Assembly: GCF_014698965.1 (NCBI RefSeq) | Contig: NZ_JACXAE010000053.1 | Coordinates: forward strand, 62,001-126,000 | DNA length: 64,000 nt | Source: Iningainema tapete BLCC-T55 | GTDB lineage: Bacteria; Cyanobacteriota; Cyanobacteriia; Cyanobacteriales; Nostocaceae | Reading direction: 5' to 3' | In this document: positions 9,526 to 17,888 of the stretch, piece by piece | Layout of the letters: each line of letters starts with the position of its first letter | Numbering within the stretch: the first letter of the stretch is position 1 | Translations under genes and position numbers: made by a program | The notes under the pieces: generated by a model | The model's input: only the letters and a program-made list of their open reading frames with translations | Database searches by the model: none | What the model was told of the DNA's origin: nothing

Positions 9526-9759
9526 TTATTGCGAATCGTAAGAATCTAAAACACCACTACGCACAATCAGTTGAGGCCAAATTAACAAGAAAAAGCCCAT
9601 CCACGTTAATATAGGTATAGAGACAAGAATAGTTAACCAAACAATTTTAAATATTAACCAGCTACCAGTAATTATAGTAACACCAGTGAGTAGAATAGAC
9701 CAAGGTTGACACCACCAAGGTTTATACTTCCAAGGACTTGTGGGTTTTTGTTCAGACAT
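9526..9759 (-). CDS. Small two-TM protein, DUF6737-like
   Basis: 77 residues: a conserved PWKYKPWWCQPWSILLTG block at the N-terminus and two hydrophobic segments (about residues 20-44 and 46-66). It is a small integral membrane protein. The KPWWCQPWS signature resembles the cyanobacterial DUF6737 family; I am fairly but not fully sure of the number. It lies three bases downstream of the Uma2 gene on the same strand and may be co-transcribed. Function is unknown. Confidence 0.7.
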   Translation of the reverse strand: MSEQKPTSPWKYKPWWCQPWSILLTGVTIITGSWLIFKIVWLTILVSIPILTWMGFFLLIWPQLIVRSGVLDSYDSQ

Positions 9760-9762
9760 TTT

Positions 9763-10398
9763 TTAATCCTTTGACAAACGTTGGCGCAACTCTCGCACAG
9801 CAATTCCAGTCCCCTTTTCGCTTGCGGCTTCCAAACATTGAAATGCGAGCGTTTGCAAATCAATACCTGGAAAGTACCGACTGACAGTTTGTGGTTGGTA
9901 TTCAGTTTCTTGTAAGCCGTAGATTTTTAGCTGGTTTCTTTTCAACAACCAAACCTCTGGCACTTTATAAGGAAAGTAATCGTTTACATCTGTGTAGGTT
10001 GTCACATCGATTTCAATCACTAAATCGGGGGATGCATCGATGCCCCATTGTAATCTATCTCGCCCAACAACCGATCGCCAGTTATCGATGTAGAAGCAGT
10101 AGTCTGGCTCAATTCCCCCGAATTCTGGTAAATCCATCGTGATGGGTGTGAATGCTTCGTAGTTGCGATTTTGAGAATCGAGCAATGCTTTCACTACATC
10201 AGCTAGAATATTGGCATCTCGTCCGTGTTTAGGCAGAGGAGACATTAGTAGAATTTCTCCTAAACGGTACTTAATTCTGGGAATGGAGGAATCTCCCCGG
10301 CTTTTACATAAGATTTGATAATTTTGCCAGGAACTTGGCATCCGCACAACAGTTCCCGGTGGTAGCTGAATTTTTTCTGGCGAGATAAGGGCATACAT
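9763..10398 (-). CDS. Uma2 family endonuclease (DUF820)
   Basis: 211 residues with the Uma2 (DUF820) PD-(D/E)XK fold signature: GGIEPDYCFYI (the Asp), SPDLVIEIDVT (the Glu) and PEVWLLKRNQLKIY. N-terminal features RLGEILLMSPLPKHG and DANILADVVKALL also match. The family is hugely expanded in cyanobacteria; a restriction-like nuclease fold is established, but the physiological role is not. Strongly similar in type to the gene at 50794, but the two are not close copies. The DUF6737-like gene follows directly. Confidence 0.88.
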   Translation of the reverse strand: MYALISPEKIQLPPGTVVRMPSSWQNYQILCKSRGDSSIPRIKYRLGEILLMSPLPKHGRDANILADVVKALLDSQNRNYEAFTPITMDLPEFGGIEPDYCFYIDNWRSVVGRDRLQWGIDASPDLVIEIDVTTYTDVNDYFPYKVPEVWLLKRNQLKIYGLQETEYQPQTVSRYFPGIDLQTLAFQCLEAASEKGTGIAVRELRQRLSKD

Positions 10399-10607
10399 GG
10401 AAATAAATTTATACTCTCAGCTTGCTGGGATGAGAAGGGAATTTAAGTTACCTTAAACTGAATTATATGTCAAGATTTTCAGCCCTGCACTATTGTAAGA
10501 TGGAAAGCAGTGCGTCAGTCTAAAAGATATAACATACAAGCTCAGTAAATTTCCGAAACTAGGGATTACAATCTTGTTGTCCTATATGTCCTAATACACG
10601 AGGGTGT

Positions 10608-12458
10608 ATGCGGTTATTTAGACTTAAACGCCGCTGGTTTCTTCTATCGTTATGTGTCATTTCAGTTATTGTCGCTTGTCAGGCAGCTCCTGAAAGACGT
10701 ACACAGCAAATTACGCAACACAATGCTATTATCTTTGTGGCAGATGGGTTGCGTCCAACTTCGATTAATCCGAAAGATACTCCAGCTTTGAACGAGATTC
10801 GCGAACGGGGAGTAAAATTTTCCAATAGTCACTCTCTGTTTCCTACCTTCACTACCGCCAATGCATCTGCGATCGCTACCGGTCATTATTTAGGAGATAC
10901 TGGTGACTTTAGTAATACTATCAAAGTTAATGCTCCTGTTAAAACTGCTAAAAACAGCTTAGTTCCCTACTTAGAGAACAATTTAGTTCTTCGAGAAGTA
11001 AACCGACAGTTTGGTGCTAACTATCTCAATGAAGAAAGTCTACTGGCAATTGCCCGAAAAGCAGGTTTCAGCACGGCGGCTGTGGGAAAAATTGGTCCTG
11101 TCTTCATTCAAGATATTACTCAAGACAAGGGTGAAGCAAGCATTATTTTTGATGACTCCACTGGTACAGATAAAGGAATTCCCTTGAGTCAAGAAGTTAC
11201 TGAGCTACTTAGTAAGAATTCTCTCCCAAAAGCTACTCCATCACGGGGAGACAATGGCAAAGCAGGCGATAGCAAAACACCAGGTACTAAAGTTGCCAAT
11301 GTTGAACAGCAACAGTATTTTGCTGATGCCACTACTAAAGTAATTTTGCCCCTATTTCAAAAACGGCAAAAACCTTTTGTCTTAGTATACTGGTCCCGCG
11401 ATCCAGATGGAACTCAGCACAGCCACGGCGATAGCCTCAACCAACTAGTTCCTGGTATTAACGGTCCTACTACTCTAGCAGCACGCAAGAATGTAGACAA
11501 GAACTTGGCGCAAATTCGCACTGCACTTTCAGATTTGGGCTTACAAGAGACTACCAATATCTTTGTTGTCTCGGATCACGGTTTCTCAACTATCAGTAAA
11601 GAAAGCAAAACTAGTTATGCGGCAACGCTTTCTTACCCAGATGTACCCAAAGGTTTCCTCCCAGTTGGGTTTGTGGCAATTGATATAGCACAGGAATTGC
11701 AACTGCCTCTGTTCGATCCAGATAACAACAATGTTTTAATTGATCCAACTAAGGGGCAATCTTCTCGAAATAATATCATTGCCAAAGACCCCAAAAACCC
11801 AGATATAACCGTAGCTGGTAATGGCGGTTCTGATTTGATTTATTTGCGTAACGCCGTAAATAAAAAAGAAATTGCCAACAGAATAGTAGATTTGCTGCTG
11901 AAGCAGGATTATGTAAGTGGTATATTTGTGGATGAGTCTTTGGGTAAAATTCCTGGGACTTTACCTATAGAGGCGATCGCACTTCGGGGAGCTGCACGTA
12001 CTCCCACACCCTCAATTATGGTTAACTTTCGCTCCTTTGACACGGGTTGCGGTATTCCTACAGCATGTGGTGTAGAAATATCGGATACGACTTTACAGCA
12101 AGGGCAAGGTATGCATGGTAGCTTTAGTCGTGCTGACACCTACAATACAATGGCAGCAATTGGTCCCGATTTTAAACAGGACTATGAAGATTTAATGCCT
12201 GCAAGTAATGCTGATGTTCCAAGAACTATAGCAAAGATACTCAATCTCAAGTTATCGCCTCGGGGTAAACTAGTAGGTCGAGTCTTAGATGAAGCGCTTA
12301 AAGGTGGACCCGATAGCTTCAATCATAAATCTTTTACGCTTAAGTCTCCTCCTGCTGATAACGGTTTAACCACAGTTCTCAAGTATCAAACAGTAGGCAA
12401 AACGCGCTACTTTGATACTGCTGGGTTTCCTGGTCGTACTCTAGGATTATCTACATAA
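10608..12458 (+). CDS. Alkaline phosphatase-superfamily lipoprotein (phosphodiesterase/phosphatase)
   Basis: 616 residues. The N-terminus has Arg/Lys, a hydrophobic stretch and a lipobox VIVAC (Cys at about 24), so it is a probable lipoprotein on the periplasmic side. The catalytic region shows the type I phosphodiesterase/alkaline phosphatase-superfamily pattern: IIFVADGLRP (metal Asp), FPTFTTANASAIATG (Thr nucleophile region), YWSRDPDGTQHSHGD (Asp and His ligands), FVVSDHGFST (Asp-His) and GMHGSFSRADTY (His). These are the metal ligands of nucleotide pyrophosphatase/phosphodiesterases. The substrate cannot be read from sequence; use of organic phosphate is a reasonable inference. No Pho box was identified. 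A double-hairpin repeat follows the stop. Confidence 0.88.
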   Translation: MRLFRLKRRWFLLSLCVISVIVACQAAPERRTQQITQHNAIIFVADGLRPTSINPKDTPALNEIRERGVKFSNSHSLFPTFTTANASAIATGHYLGDTGDFSNTIKVNAPVKTAKNSLVPYLENNLVLREVNRQFGANYLNEESLLAIARKAGFSTAAVGKIGPVFIQDITQDKGEASIIFDDSTGTDKGIPLSQEVTELLSKNSLPKATPSRGDNGKAGDSKTPGTKVANVEQQQYFADATTKVILPLFQKRQKPFVLVYWSRDPDGTQHSHGDSLNQLVPGINGPTTLAARKNVDKNLAQIRTALSDLGLQETTNIFVVSDHGFSTISKESKTSYAATLSYPDVPKGFLPVGFVAIDIAQELQLPLFDPDNNNVLIDPTKGQSSRNNIIAKDPKNPDITVAGNGGSDLIYLRNAVNKKEIANRIVDLLLKQDYVSGIFVDESLGKIPGTLPIEAIALRGAARTPTPSIMVNFRSFDTGCGIPTACGVEISDTTLQQGQGMHGSFSRADTYNTMAAIGPDFKQDYEDLMPASNADVPRTIAKILNLKLSPRGKLVGRVLDEALKGGPDSFNHKSFTLKSPPADNGLTTVLKYQTVGKTRYFDTAGFPGRTLGLST

Positions 12459-12544
12459 AAATCAACAGTTTAGTCGGTTTTAACCTACTTGAGCTATAAG
12501 CCTAGAACTAAAGTTCTAGGCTGCTTGCGGAAGAACGAAAGATA
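12457..12544. repeat. Double-hairpin dispersed repeat (family B), copy 1
   Basis: About 88 bases that match 35834-35924 almost base for base. It contains an imperfect stem GTCGGTT/AACCTAC and a perfect 9-bp stem CCTAGAACT/AGTTCTAGG, separated by GAGCTATAAG. It lies immediately after the phosphodiesterase stop. Confidence 0.8.
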
Positions 12545-12567
12545 CCTGCCCAAGGCATTGATATTTT

Positions 12568-13035
12568 CTACTGTGCCTTGTTTGTTGCTGGAGCTACTTT
12601 TACAGCAACCTTTACTCCTTTAACTCCTTTAATCTCTTGAGCTAAAGTAGGAATCTTATTAAGTTGCTCTTGTGTGGGTACTGTTCCACCGATAGTCACA
12701 GTACCTTCTTTTGACGCAACTGTTAACTGACTAGCTGGTAAATTTGCTTCTAACTTCGAGCGAACTTCACTTTGCAAATCAGCATCAGCTCGATCAGTAT
12801 CACCACCAGTAGCATCGTTACGTTGCTCACGAGCGCGAATATCAGAATTTAATTGATCTCTACGAACTTCGCTGGTAGCATCGCTTTGTGATTTTTCCGC
12901 AGTTTCTTTTGTTGGTGCGTTAACGGTTTCAGTTGTACTGCTGGGAGCGTCACTACTGGTTTTCGATTCGGTTTGGCAACCAGCCGCACCTACAACCAAA
13001 ACACCACTAATTAGTAAGGGAATAAGCTTTTTCAT
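12568..13035 (-). CDS. BON domain lipoprotein
   Basis: About 155 residues. Signal peptide with lipobox (GAAGC, Cys at about 20), then a low-complexity Ser/Thr/Glu-rich linker, then one BON domain (about 85-150) with LQSEVRSKLEANLPASQLTVASKEGTV, GGTVPTQEQLNKI and VKGVKGVKVAVKV-like repeats. BON domains bind membrane phospholipids and occur in osmotic-stress and envelope proteins (OsmY-like). The ATG at 13035 has GGAG at a good distance; a second ATG at 13041 is too close to it. The next gene upstream on this strand, encoding a stress protein, may be functionally linked. Confidence 0.85.
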   Translation of the reverse strand: MKKLIPLLISGVLVVGAAGCQTESKTSSDAPSSTTETVNAPTKETAEKSQSDATSEVRRDQLNSDIRAREQRNDATGGDTDRADADLQSEVRSKLEANLPASQLTVASKEGTVTIGGTVPTQEQLNKIPTLAQEIKGVKGVKVAVKVAPATNKAQ

Positions 13036-13132
13036 TTTCATTCTCCAGTAGAATATTTGTTGAAAACGGTTAATTTGTGTGTAAGGTTGAGGAGCGAATG
13101 TTGAATGCTGCTATCTATTGACAAACAAAACT

Positions 13133-13804
13133 TTATATGGTGTGTGTACGCCGATCTACAACAACAACCTGATCTTTGGGAATAGTTTCAGGAGCGGAAC
13201 TGACAGGTTCTACATAATCGGTTTGATTTGAAGCTACACCAGGTGCGTTGTAGATACCAAATTCTTGGATACCCCTGCCTGTGAGAATATTTTCGGCACG
13301 ACGGATATCGTCATCGGTTCCATCGACAATCACTAGATAATCACCACTAGAGACGCGATCGCTGTAAACTCTAGCTCTTTCTTCAGGAATACCCAAACCA
13401 ACTAGCCCGCCTAACAAACCACCAGTGGCAGCTCCAATGCCAGCACCAACTGCGGCTGTAGCTAGAGTAGATGCTACCTCACCTGCGAGCAAAATGGGTC
13501 CCACACCAGGAATTGCTAAAGTACCTAAACCTACTAGTAATCCTGTGAGTCCGCCTAAAACAGTACCTGTAACTGCTCCTTTGGCAGCTCCTTCATCTGC
13601 TTTATTCCCTACATGTTCCTGTGTTTGCGCACCGGCAATATCACCATAGTGATCGCCATCTTTGGCTATTACAGAAACCTTATTCATATTGAATCCTGCA
13701 TCTCTAAGTTCAGTAAGTGCATACTCTGCATCACTGCGGCTAGAGAACACACCTACTGCTCGTTGATGTCCACGTAGCTCATTTAAAGGTTTGCTGAAAG
13801 CCAT
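13133..13804 (-). CDS. General stress protein 17M-like, glycine-zipper protein
   Basis: 223 residues. The N-terminal domain (about 15-55, VGVFSSRSDAEYALTELRDAGF) matches the general stress protein 17M family. The middle (about 75-150) is a Gly/Ala-rich hydrophobic region (GAVTGTVLGGLTGLLVGLG and GAGIGAATGGLLGGLVGLG) that looks like a glycine-zipper membrane segment. The C-terminus repeats the fold with SSGDYLVIVDGTDDDIRRAENIL. A clear GGAGGA lies six bases ahead of the ATG. Possibly stress-induced and membrane-associated; known only by family. Confidence 0.82.
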   Translation of the reverse strand: MAFSKPLNELRGHQRAVGVFSSRSDAEYALTELRDAGFNMNKVSVIAKDGDHYGDIAGAQTQEHVGNKADEGAAKGAVTGTVLGGLTGLLVGLGTLAIPGVGPILLAGEVASTLATAAVGAGIGAATGGLLGGLVGLGIPEERARVYSDRVSSGDYLVIVDGTDDDIRRAENILTGRGIQEFGIYNAPGVASNQTDYVEPVSSAPETIPKDQVVVVDRRTHTI

Positions 13805-14109
13805 TGTTTATCCTCCATAAACAATCAAAAAGCACAGAAATAATTTTTTTTAGTGCTTTTTGCTTTATTTGCGCTTATATATATGTTTTCCCTTATTTTT
13901 CTGTTTTTTCCATCATCCAGAGGTTTAAACTATTTATCTGCCAATGGATGGGTTATTAGATGTATGAACGATGATGTAACGTCTCCATAGCAGAGGAAAT
14001 TGCGCTTTTTGTTGTTCGGTTCTACGACTTTCATAAAACCACAAATACCGATAACCTCATAGGTAGTAGTTCAATGCTTGCATAAAGCGAATTTAAGGGG
14101 TGGAAACTT
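13805..14109. other. Divergent intergenic region with an inverted repeat
   Basis: The 305 bases between two divergent genes contain the inverted repeat AAAAAGCAC/GTGCTTTTT at 13827-13861 around a T-rich loop, just upstream of the stress-protein ribosome binding site. It is a candidate operator or leader hairpin. No gene was seen in the remainder. Confidence 0.5.
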
Positions 14110-15555
14110 GTGTACGAATGGATATTACCTAGTGTCTGGGAAATTTTAGCTTTTCATCAGTCTACTGTGGCTGAGTGTTCATCTGCTAAAGCGGAACAGC
14201 AATGGCGTGTGAGCGTCGCAGCAATAGAACAACTGTTACTAAATACTTTAGCAGATGCATCTCCTGACGCCACACAAGGATTAGTTTTAGCAGCCCCAGC
14301 ACCAGTATTGAGCAATTTCAACCTGACGCAAAGCTTGCAGACAGTAACTTTTACAAATCAGCCATTTAATCCTTTGGCGCTGATGCCATTTGAGATGCCA
14401 ACTGATGTGACTGTCGCAAATCAATGCGCCGCTTCTGAGTTAGTATTACCGTTATTGAAACAAGATCCGTTGGTAAGAGAGCAGTTTTGCTTAATTTTTA
14501 CTACGAAATTTAGATTAGTGCTAGTTTTAGCAGAAGACAACAATGGTCATAAAAAGTTTTCTTTTTCCTTTGAGCCAGAAGTAGTTGAACAGACGTGGCG
14601 ATCGCTCGGTGCGCGAGTCATACTAAGTAATCCAGATTTATTTACCAAACTGGAACAATCAGTACAAAAGTATGCTCCCGTAACACCAGATTACCGCATA
14701 GTCATGAAATTTAGCCAGTTGTTGCTTCAGGAATTACCAGAAGAAGCATCAGAAGGACAAAGTGATGCGGTACATAAGACTGAGAATCCCCAATCCCCAA
14801 TTCCCAATCCCCAATCTCCAATCCCCGATGTAGAATTGCTGCAAGCCTTTGCTCATGAAGTGCGCACTCCTCTTTCCACAATTCGCACCATCACTCGTTT
14901 ATTACTCAAGCGGCGCGACTTACCTGCAAACGTAATTAAGCGCTTGGAGATGATCGATCATGAGTGTACAGAGCAAATTGATCGTATGGAATTGCTATTT
15001 AGAGCCGCAGAACTGGAAACATCCCGTGCTGTAAAATGTACAAGCACTCAATTAACAGCAATGTCTCTTGATCAAGTCTTACAGCAAAGCATTCCACGTT
15101 GGCAACAAGCCGCAACTCGGCGTAATTTAAATCTAGATGTTGTTTTACCTCAACAATTACCAACAGTTGTGAGTAATCCTAACATGTTAGACCGAGCGCT
15201 CACTGGTTTAATTGAGAACTTTACCCGTAGTTTGCCCTCAGGTAGCCATATTCAAGTCAAGGTCATACCTGCGGGCAGTCAACTCAAGTTACAATTACTG
15301 ACTAAACTCCAATCTCAAGGTGAAACACATGCTACAACAGCACAATGTTATCCACCTATTCGTAAAGCTCTTGGCCATTTGCTCACATTTCAACCAGAAA
15401 CGGGTACGATTGGTTTAAATTTTGCTGCCACCAAGCATCTGTTTCAAGCAATTGGCGGCAAACTTACTGTCAAAGAACGTCCTTTAAGTGGGGAAATTTT
15501 AACAATTTACCTACCATTGGAAGTTAATCATCAACCAATCGGAGTAACTACTTGA
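14110..15555 (+). CDS. Histidine-kinase-like protein with intact His but degenerate ATPase domain
   Basis: 481 residues. Region 1-215 is an unrecognised sensor domain that resembles part of the protein at 16397-17776 (F-x-L-I-F-x(5)-F-R-L-V-L-V-L pattern). A heptad-repeat-coded linker follows (about 225-240). The HisKA helix has a canonical H box FAHEVRTPLSTIRT with His249. The C-terminal HATPase-like domain keeps a weak N box (GLIENF) but no DxGxG G1 box, and its G2 is GTIGLN instead of GxGLGL, so ATP binding is doubtful. GTG start. The 3' end overlaps the convergent SAM-transferase gene by 25 bases. It could be a phospho-acceptor partner that depends on another kinase. Confidence 0.8.
   Translation: MYEWILPSVWEILAFHQSTVAECSSAKAEQQWRVSVAAIEQLLLNTLADASPDATQGLVLAAPAPVLSNFNLTQSLQTVTFTNQPFNPLALMPFEMPTDVTVANQCAASELVLPLLKQDPLVREQFCLIFTTKFRLVLVLAEDNNGHKKFSFSFEPEVVEQTWRSLGARVILSNPDLFTKLEQSVQKYAPVTPDYRIVMKFSQLLLQELPEEASEGQSDAVHKTENPQSPIPNPQSPIPDVELLQAFAHEVRTPLSTIRTITRLLLKRRDLPANVIKRLEMIDHECTEQIDRMELLFRAAELETSRAVKCTSTQLTAMSLDQVLQQSIPRWQQAATRRNLNLDVVLPQQLPTVVSNPNMLDRALTGLIENFTRSLPSGSHIQVKVIPAGSQLKLQLLTKLQSQGETHATTAQCYPPIRKALGHLLTFQPETGTIGLNFAATKHLFQAIGGKLTVKERPLSGEILTIYLPLEVNHQPIGVTT
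14785..14826. repeat. CCCAATC heptamer tandem repeat inside a CDS
   Basis: Six or so imperfect CCCAATC/CCCAATT units in a row, translated as the proline-rich linker NPQSPIPNPQSPIPD. This is the short tandemly repeated repetitive (STRR) type seen in heterocystous cyanobacteria. Confidence 0.85.
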
Positions 15556-16322
15556 TTGACTCGCGGTTTGCCAAAACGTTCCCAAGCATTGCCACCCCGC
15601 AGAAATAGTTCCATCCAACGAACTGACTTAGAACCATCAGCTCTCGACCAACCGGAACTGCCAGGAGAAAAAGCTAAAGTTCCTTCTGGAACTCTAAAAC
15701 TACCATCTGAGTATACAGCATCGCTGACAACATCCCCAACGCGAATCACAATCTTTTCTTCGGGTTTCAAGTTCACAGTATCTGCCGGAATGGTTGTTTT
15801 GATATTACCGTACCCATCAATCCAAGCGACTCGGTCGTAAGGTGGATTGGGAATATCGCTATCTTCTAAAACTTCACCTAACAAGCTCAAATCACCCTGA
15901 GCAATCTGAATCGCCGCACTAGGAAAAACATCACGAGAGCGAAATTGCGATCCGCCCCTAGATACCTTGACAATATGCATAATTTGTGCATATTCTTTGA
16001 TAAAAGAAAGAGTATAACCAGCGTTAACACCTACCACCTTAACGTTACCAGGTAGCAAAGCGTATGTTAATCCTTCACCTTCATTATCCTTTCGCGGTTT
16101 TTTGTCATCTTGACGGGGTGCGCAGTTATGATAAATTAAATACTCTTTTGGTCCAGGGTTAAGACCAAGTTGAGCAATCCAAAAACCTGTAGCTAAGGTG
16201 CTAAAGGCTGGTACTGAAAGTGAATTGATTTGCGCATTGGGCAATCCCATCAATAAACGTTGTTGAACCTCAGCAAAAGCCGCGTCCGCATTACCGTAGT
16301 CTGCAATTAGATTGATAAACAT
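15531..16322 (-). CDS. SAM hydroxide adenosyltransferase / DUF62 family protein
   Basis: 263 residues. The N-terminus INLIADYGNADAAFAEVQ matches the (T/A)DFG-x-x-D start of the SAM hydroxide adenosyltransferase/fluorinase (DUF62) family, and the C-terminal domain carries RVAWIDGYGNIKTTI and the ending SGWSRADGSKSVR. Characterised archaeal and bacterial members hydrolyse S-adenosylmethionine to adenosine and methionine. The first loop is divergent (YGNADAAF instead of FGLxDxYV), so catalysis is not certain. It sits between two histidine-kinase-like genes; a 74-base heptamer-rich spacer separates it from the kinase gene on the same strand. Confidence 0.78.
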   Translation of the reverse strand: MFINLIADYGNADAAFAEVQQRLLMGLPNAQINSLSVPAFSTLATGFWIAQLGLNPGPKEYLIYHNCAPRQDDKKPRKDNEGEGLTYALLPGNVKVVGVNAGYTLSFIKEYAQIMHIVKVSRGGSQFRSRDVFPSAAIQIAQGDLSLLGEVLEDSDIPNPPYDRVAWIDGYGNIKTTIPADTVNLKPEEKIVIRVGDVVSDAVYSDGSFRVPEGTLAFSPGSSGWSRADGSKSVRWMELFLRGGNAWERFGKPRVNQVVTPIG

Positions 16323-16396
16323 TGTTTGTTGCTAATTGTTAATTTCTCAATTGCTAATTGTGAGATTGCTAATTGTTAACTGTCAACTGATTGATT
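16323..16396. repeat. TTGCTAATTGT-type short tandem repeats
   Basis: A run of TTGCTAATTGTTAA, CAATTGCTAATTGTGA and TTGCTAATTGTTAACTGTCAACTG units fills the space between two genes. It is similar to 17811-17888 and 22595-22630. Confidence 0.7.
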
Positions 16397-17776
16397 TTAA
16401 TTTTCTCGGGCTATAGCCAACTGTACTGTAAAGGTAGAACCTTCAAATTGCTTACTTTTAACAGAAATAGAGCCGCCACTACGCCCAAGTAACTGCTGTA
16501 TAATAGTTAAACCCAAACCCGCACCACCGGGATCAACCTTGGCGACAGGACGTACACGGTAAAAACGCTCAAAAATTTTGGTAATTTCGCTTTCCGCTAT
16601 ACCAATACCAGTGTCACGGAATTCCAGTTGGACATAATCACTTTGAACACTAGCACGTACCCACACTTGTCCACCATTTTCGGTAAACTTAATGCTATTG
16701 GAAAGCAAATGAATGACAATCTGCTTGATCCCGCCACTGACACACCATACAGCAGGGAGTTCCGTGGGTACAGTGTAAGCTAACATGATGCCTTTTTCTT
16801 GCGCTAGAGGTTGGTAGGTACTCACTACTCCAGGTACAATATCACATAAGTGTACTGACTCTAAACTCATCTTTTCTAGATTACTTTCTAATTGGACTAA
16901 CTCCAATACCCCATTAATCAAAGAATTTTGGCGAGCGCACTCTAGTTTGATCATCTGGAGATAACGTTGGCGTTGAGGAATTTTTAAATTAGGGGAGTCC
17001 AGTATACTCAAAGCTGTCTTAATATGAGTCAGAGGGATACGCACTTCTTGACACAGATTGTTCAGGTATTCATCTTTAAGTTGCAAAAAGTTTTGTAATT
17101 TTTGATTTTGCTGTTGTACTTTAGCCAAACGATTTGCTACCTTTTGGCGATTAATTTCATCTTGTCGTTGCAGTTGTGTGAGCAAAAGATGACTTAATGT
17201 TTTTGATTCTGGTGCTGGGGGACAAATAAAATTAACAGGTAACGAGGATAATTGAGGTAAGATAGACTGTTTAATGCCATCAAACACTCGTTGAATGACT
17301 CTGCCCTCAAAAGTAGTAATCAAGAATAGAGATTTATTTTGCTTTTGAGTACTTGACAAATCACGTTTTTTTTGCTTTCTTTGCGGTTTATAAGCCAATA
17401 TTAAACTGCAAAACTGCGGTGACAAAATCATCACAAAGTATTCCCGTCGTAGCAGGCTATCTGGTGGGAATTGTACTTGGATAGAAGTGGGAGTGTGAGG
17501 GAGTGTCCCGACTCCCATCGCTTCAAAGTAGCAGGTATAGGTAGCATCAGATACTCCTAGTAAGGTTTGATACCGTTGGATTTCTGATTGCCAAATTTTG
17601 CCTGGAGGAAGTTTTACCCATAAACTAGCTAAAATCTGCTGTTCGATGAGTAAGTCGATTTGCGCCCGAAGTTGCGACAGCAAAGCAGCACAACTGAGTG
17701 GCAATGAAGAAGGAGGTGCTTGTACACCCATTGCCAACTGGTAAACTGACAGTTCCCGAGCCAAAGAAAAATGCAT
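16397..17776 (-). CDS. Histidine-kinase-like protein with intact ATPase but no phospho-acceptor His
   Basis: 459 residues. An unrecognised N-terminal sensor region (1-205) is followed by a coiled coil (about 205-240) and a HisKA-like helix pair whose H box reads LCQEVRIPLTHIKTAL: Gln243 (codon CAA at 17048-17050) replaces the histidine. The HATPase_c domain is complete: N box LLSNSIKF, G1 FRDTGIGI, F box IFERFYR, G2 GGAGLGLTI. It should bind ATP but cannot autophosphorylate in the usual way. The sensor part shares short blocks with the protein at 14110. It lies just upstream of the SAM-transferase gene on the same strand. It could act in trans on the neighbour's His, or as a signalling pseudokinase. 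Confidence 0.83.
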   Translation of the reverse strand: MHFSLARELSVYQLAMGVQAPPSSLPLSCAALLSQLRAQIDLLIEQQILASLWVKLPPGKIWQSEIQRYQTLLGVSDATYTCYFEAMGVGTLPHTPTSIQVQFPPDSLLRREYFVMILSPQFCSLILAYKPQRKQKKRDLSSTQKQNKSLFLITTFEGRVIQRVFDGIKQSILPQLSSLPVNFICPPAPESKTLSHLLLTQLQRQDEINRQKVANRLAKVQQQNQKLQNFLQLKDEYLNNLCQEVRIPLTHIKTALSILDSPNLKIPQRQRYLQMIKLECARQNSLINGVLELVQLESNLEKMSLESVHLCDIVPGVVSTYQPLAQEKGIMLAYTVPTELPAVWCVSGGIKQIVIHLLSNSIKFTENGGQVWVRASVQSDYVQLEFRDTGIGIAESEITKIFERFYRVRPVAKVDPGGAGLGLTIIQQLLGRSGGSISVKSKQFEGSTFTVQLAIAREN

Positions 17777-17810
17777 GAGTTAGGCGTTCTGAGGCAAAAT
17801 AAAAAGGAAT

Positions 17811-17888
17811 TTTGAATTGCTAATCGCTAATGGTTAATTGTTAATTGTTCTATTAACCATAAACCATTAGCCATTAGCCAGTCTTCCA
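17811..17888. repeat. Heptamer repeats with inverted CTAATGGTT/AACCATTAG arms
   Basis: The spacer between murE and the kinase-like gene contains tandem GGTTAATTGTTAATTG units and ACCATTAGCCATTAGCC units. CTAATGGTT and AACCATTAG can pair, giving a hairpin downstream of neither gene's promoter. Confidence 0.65.
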
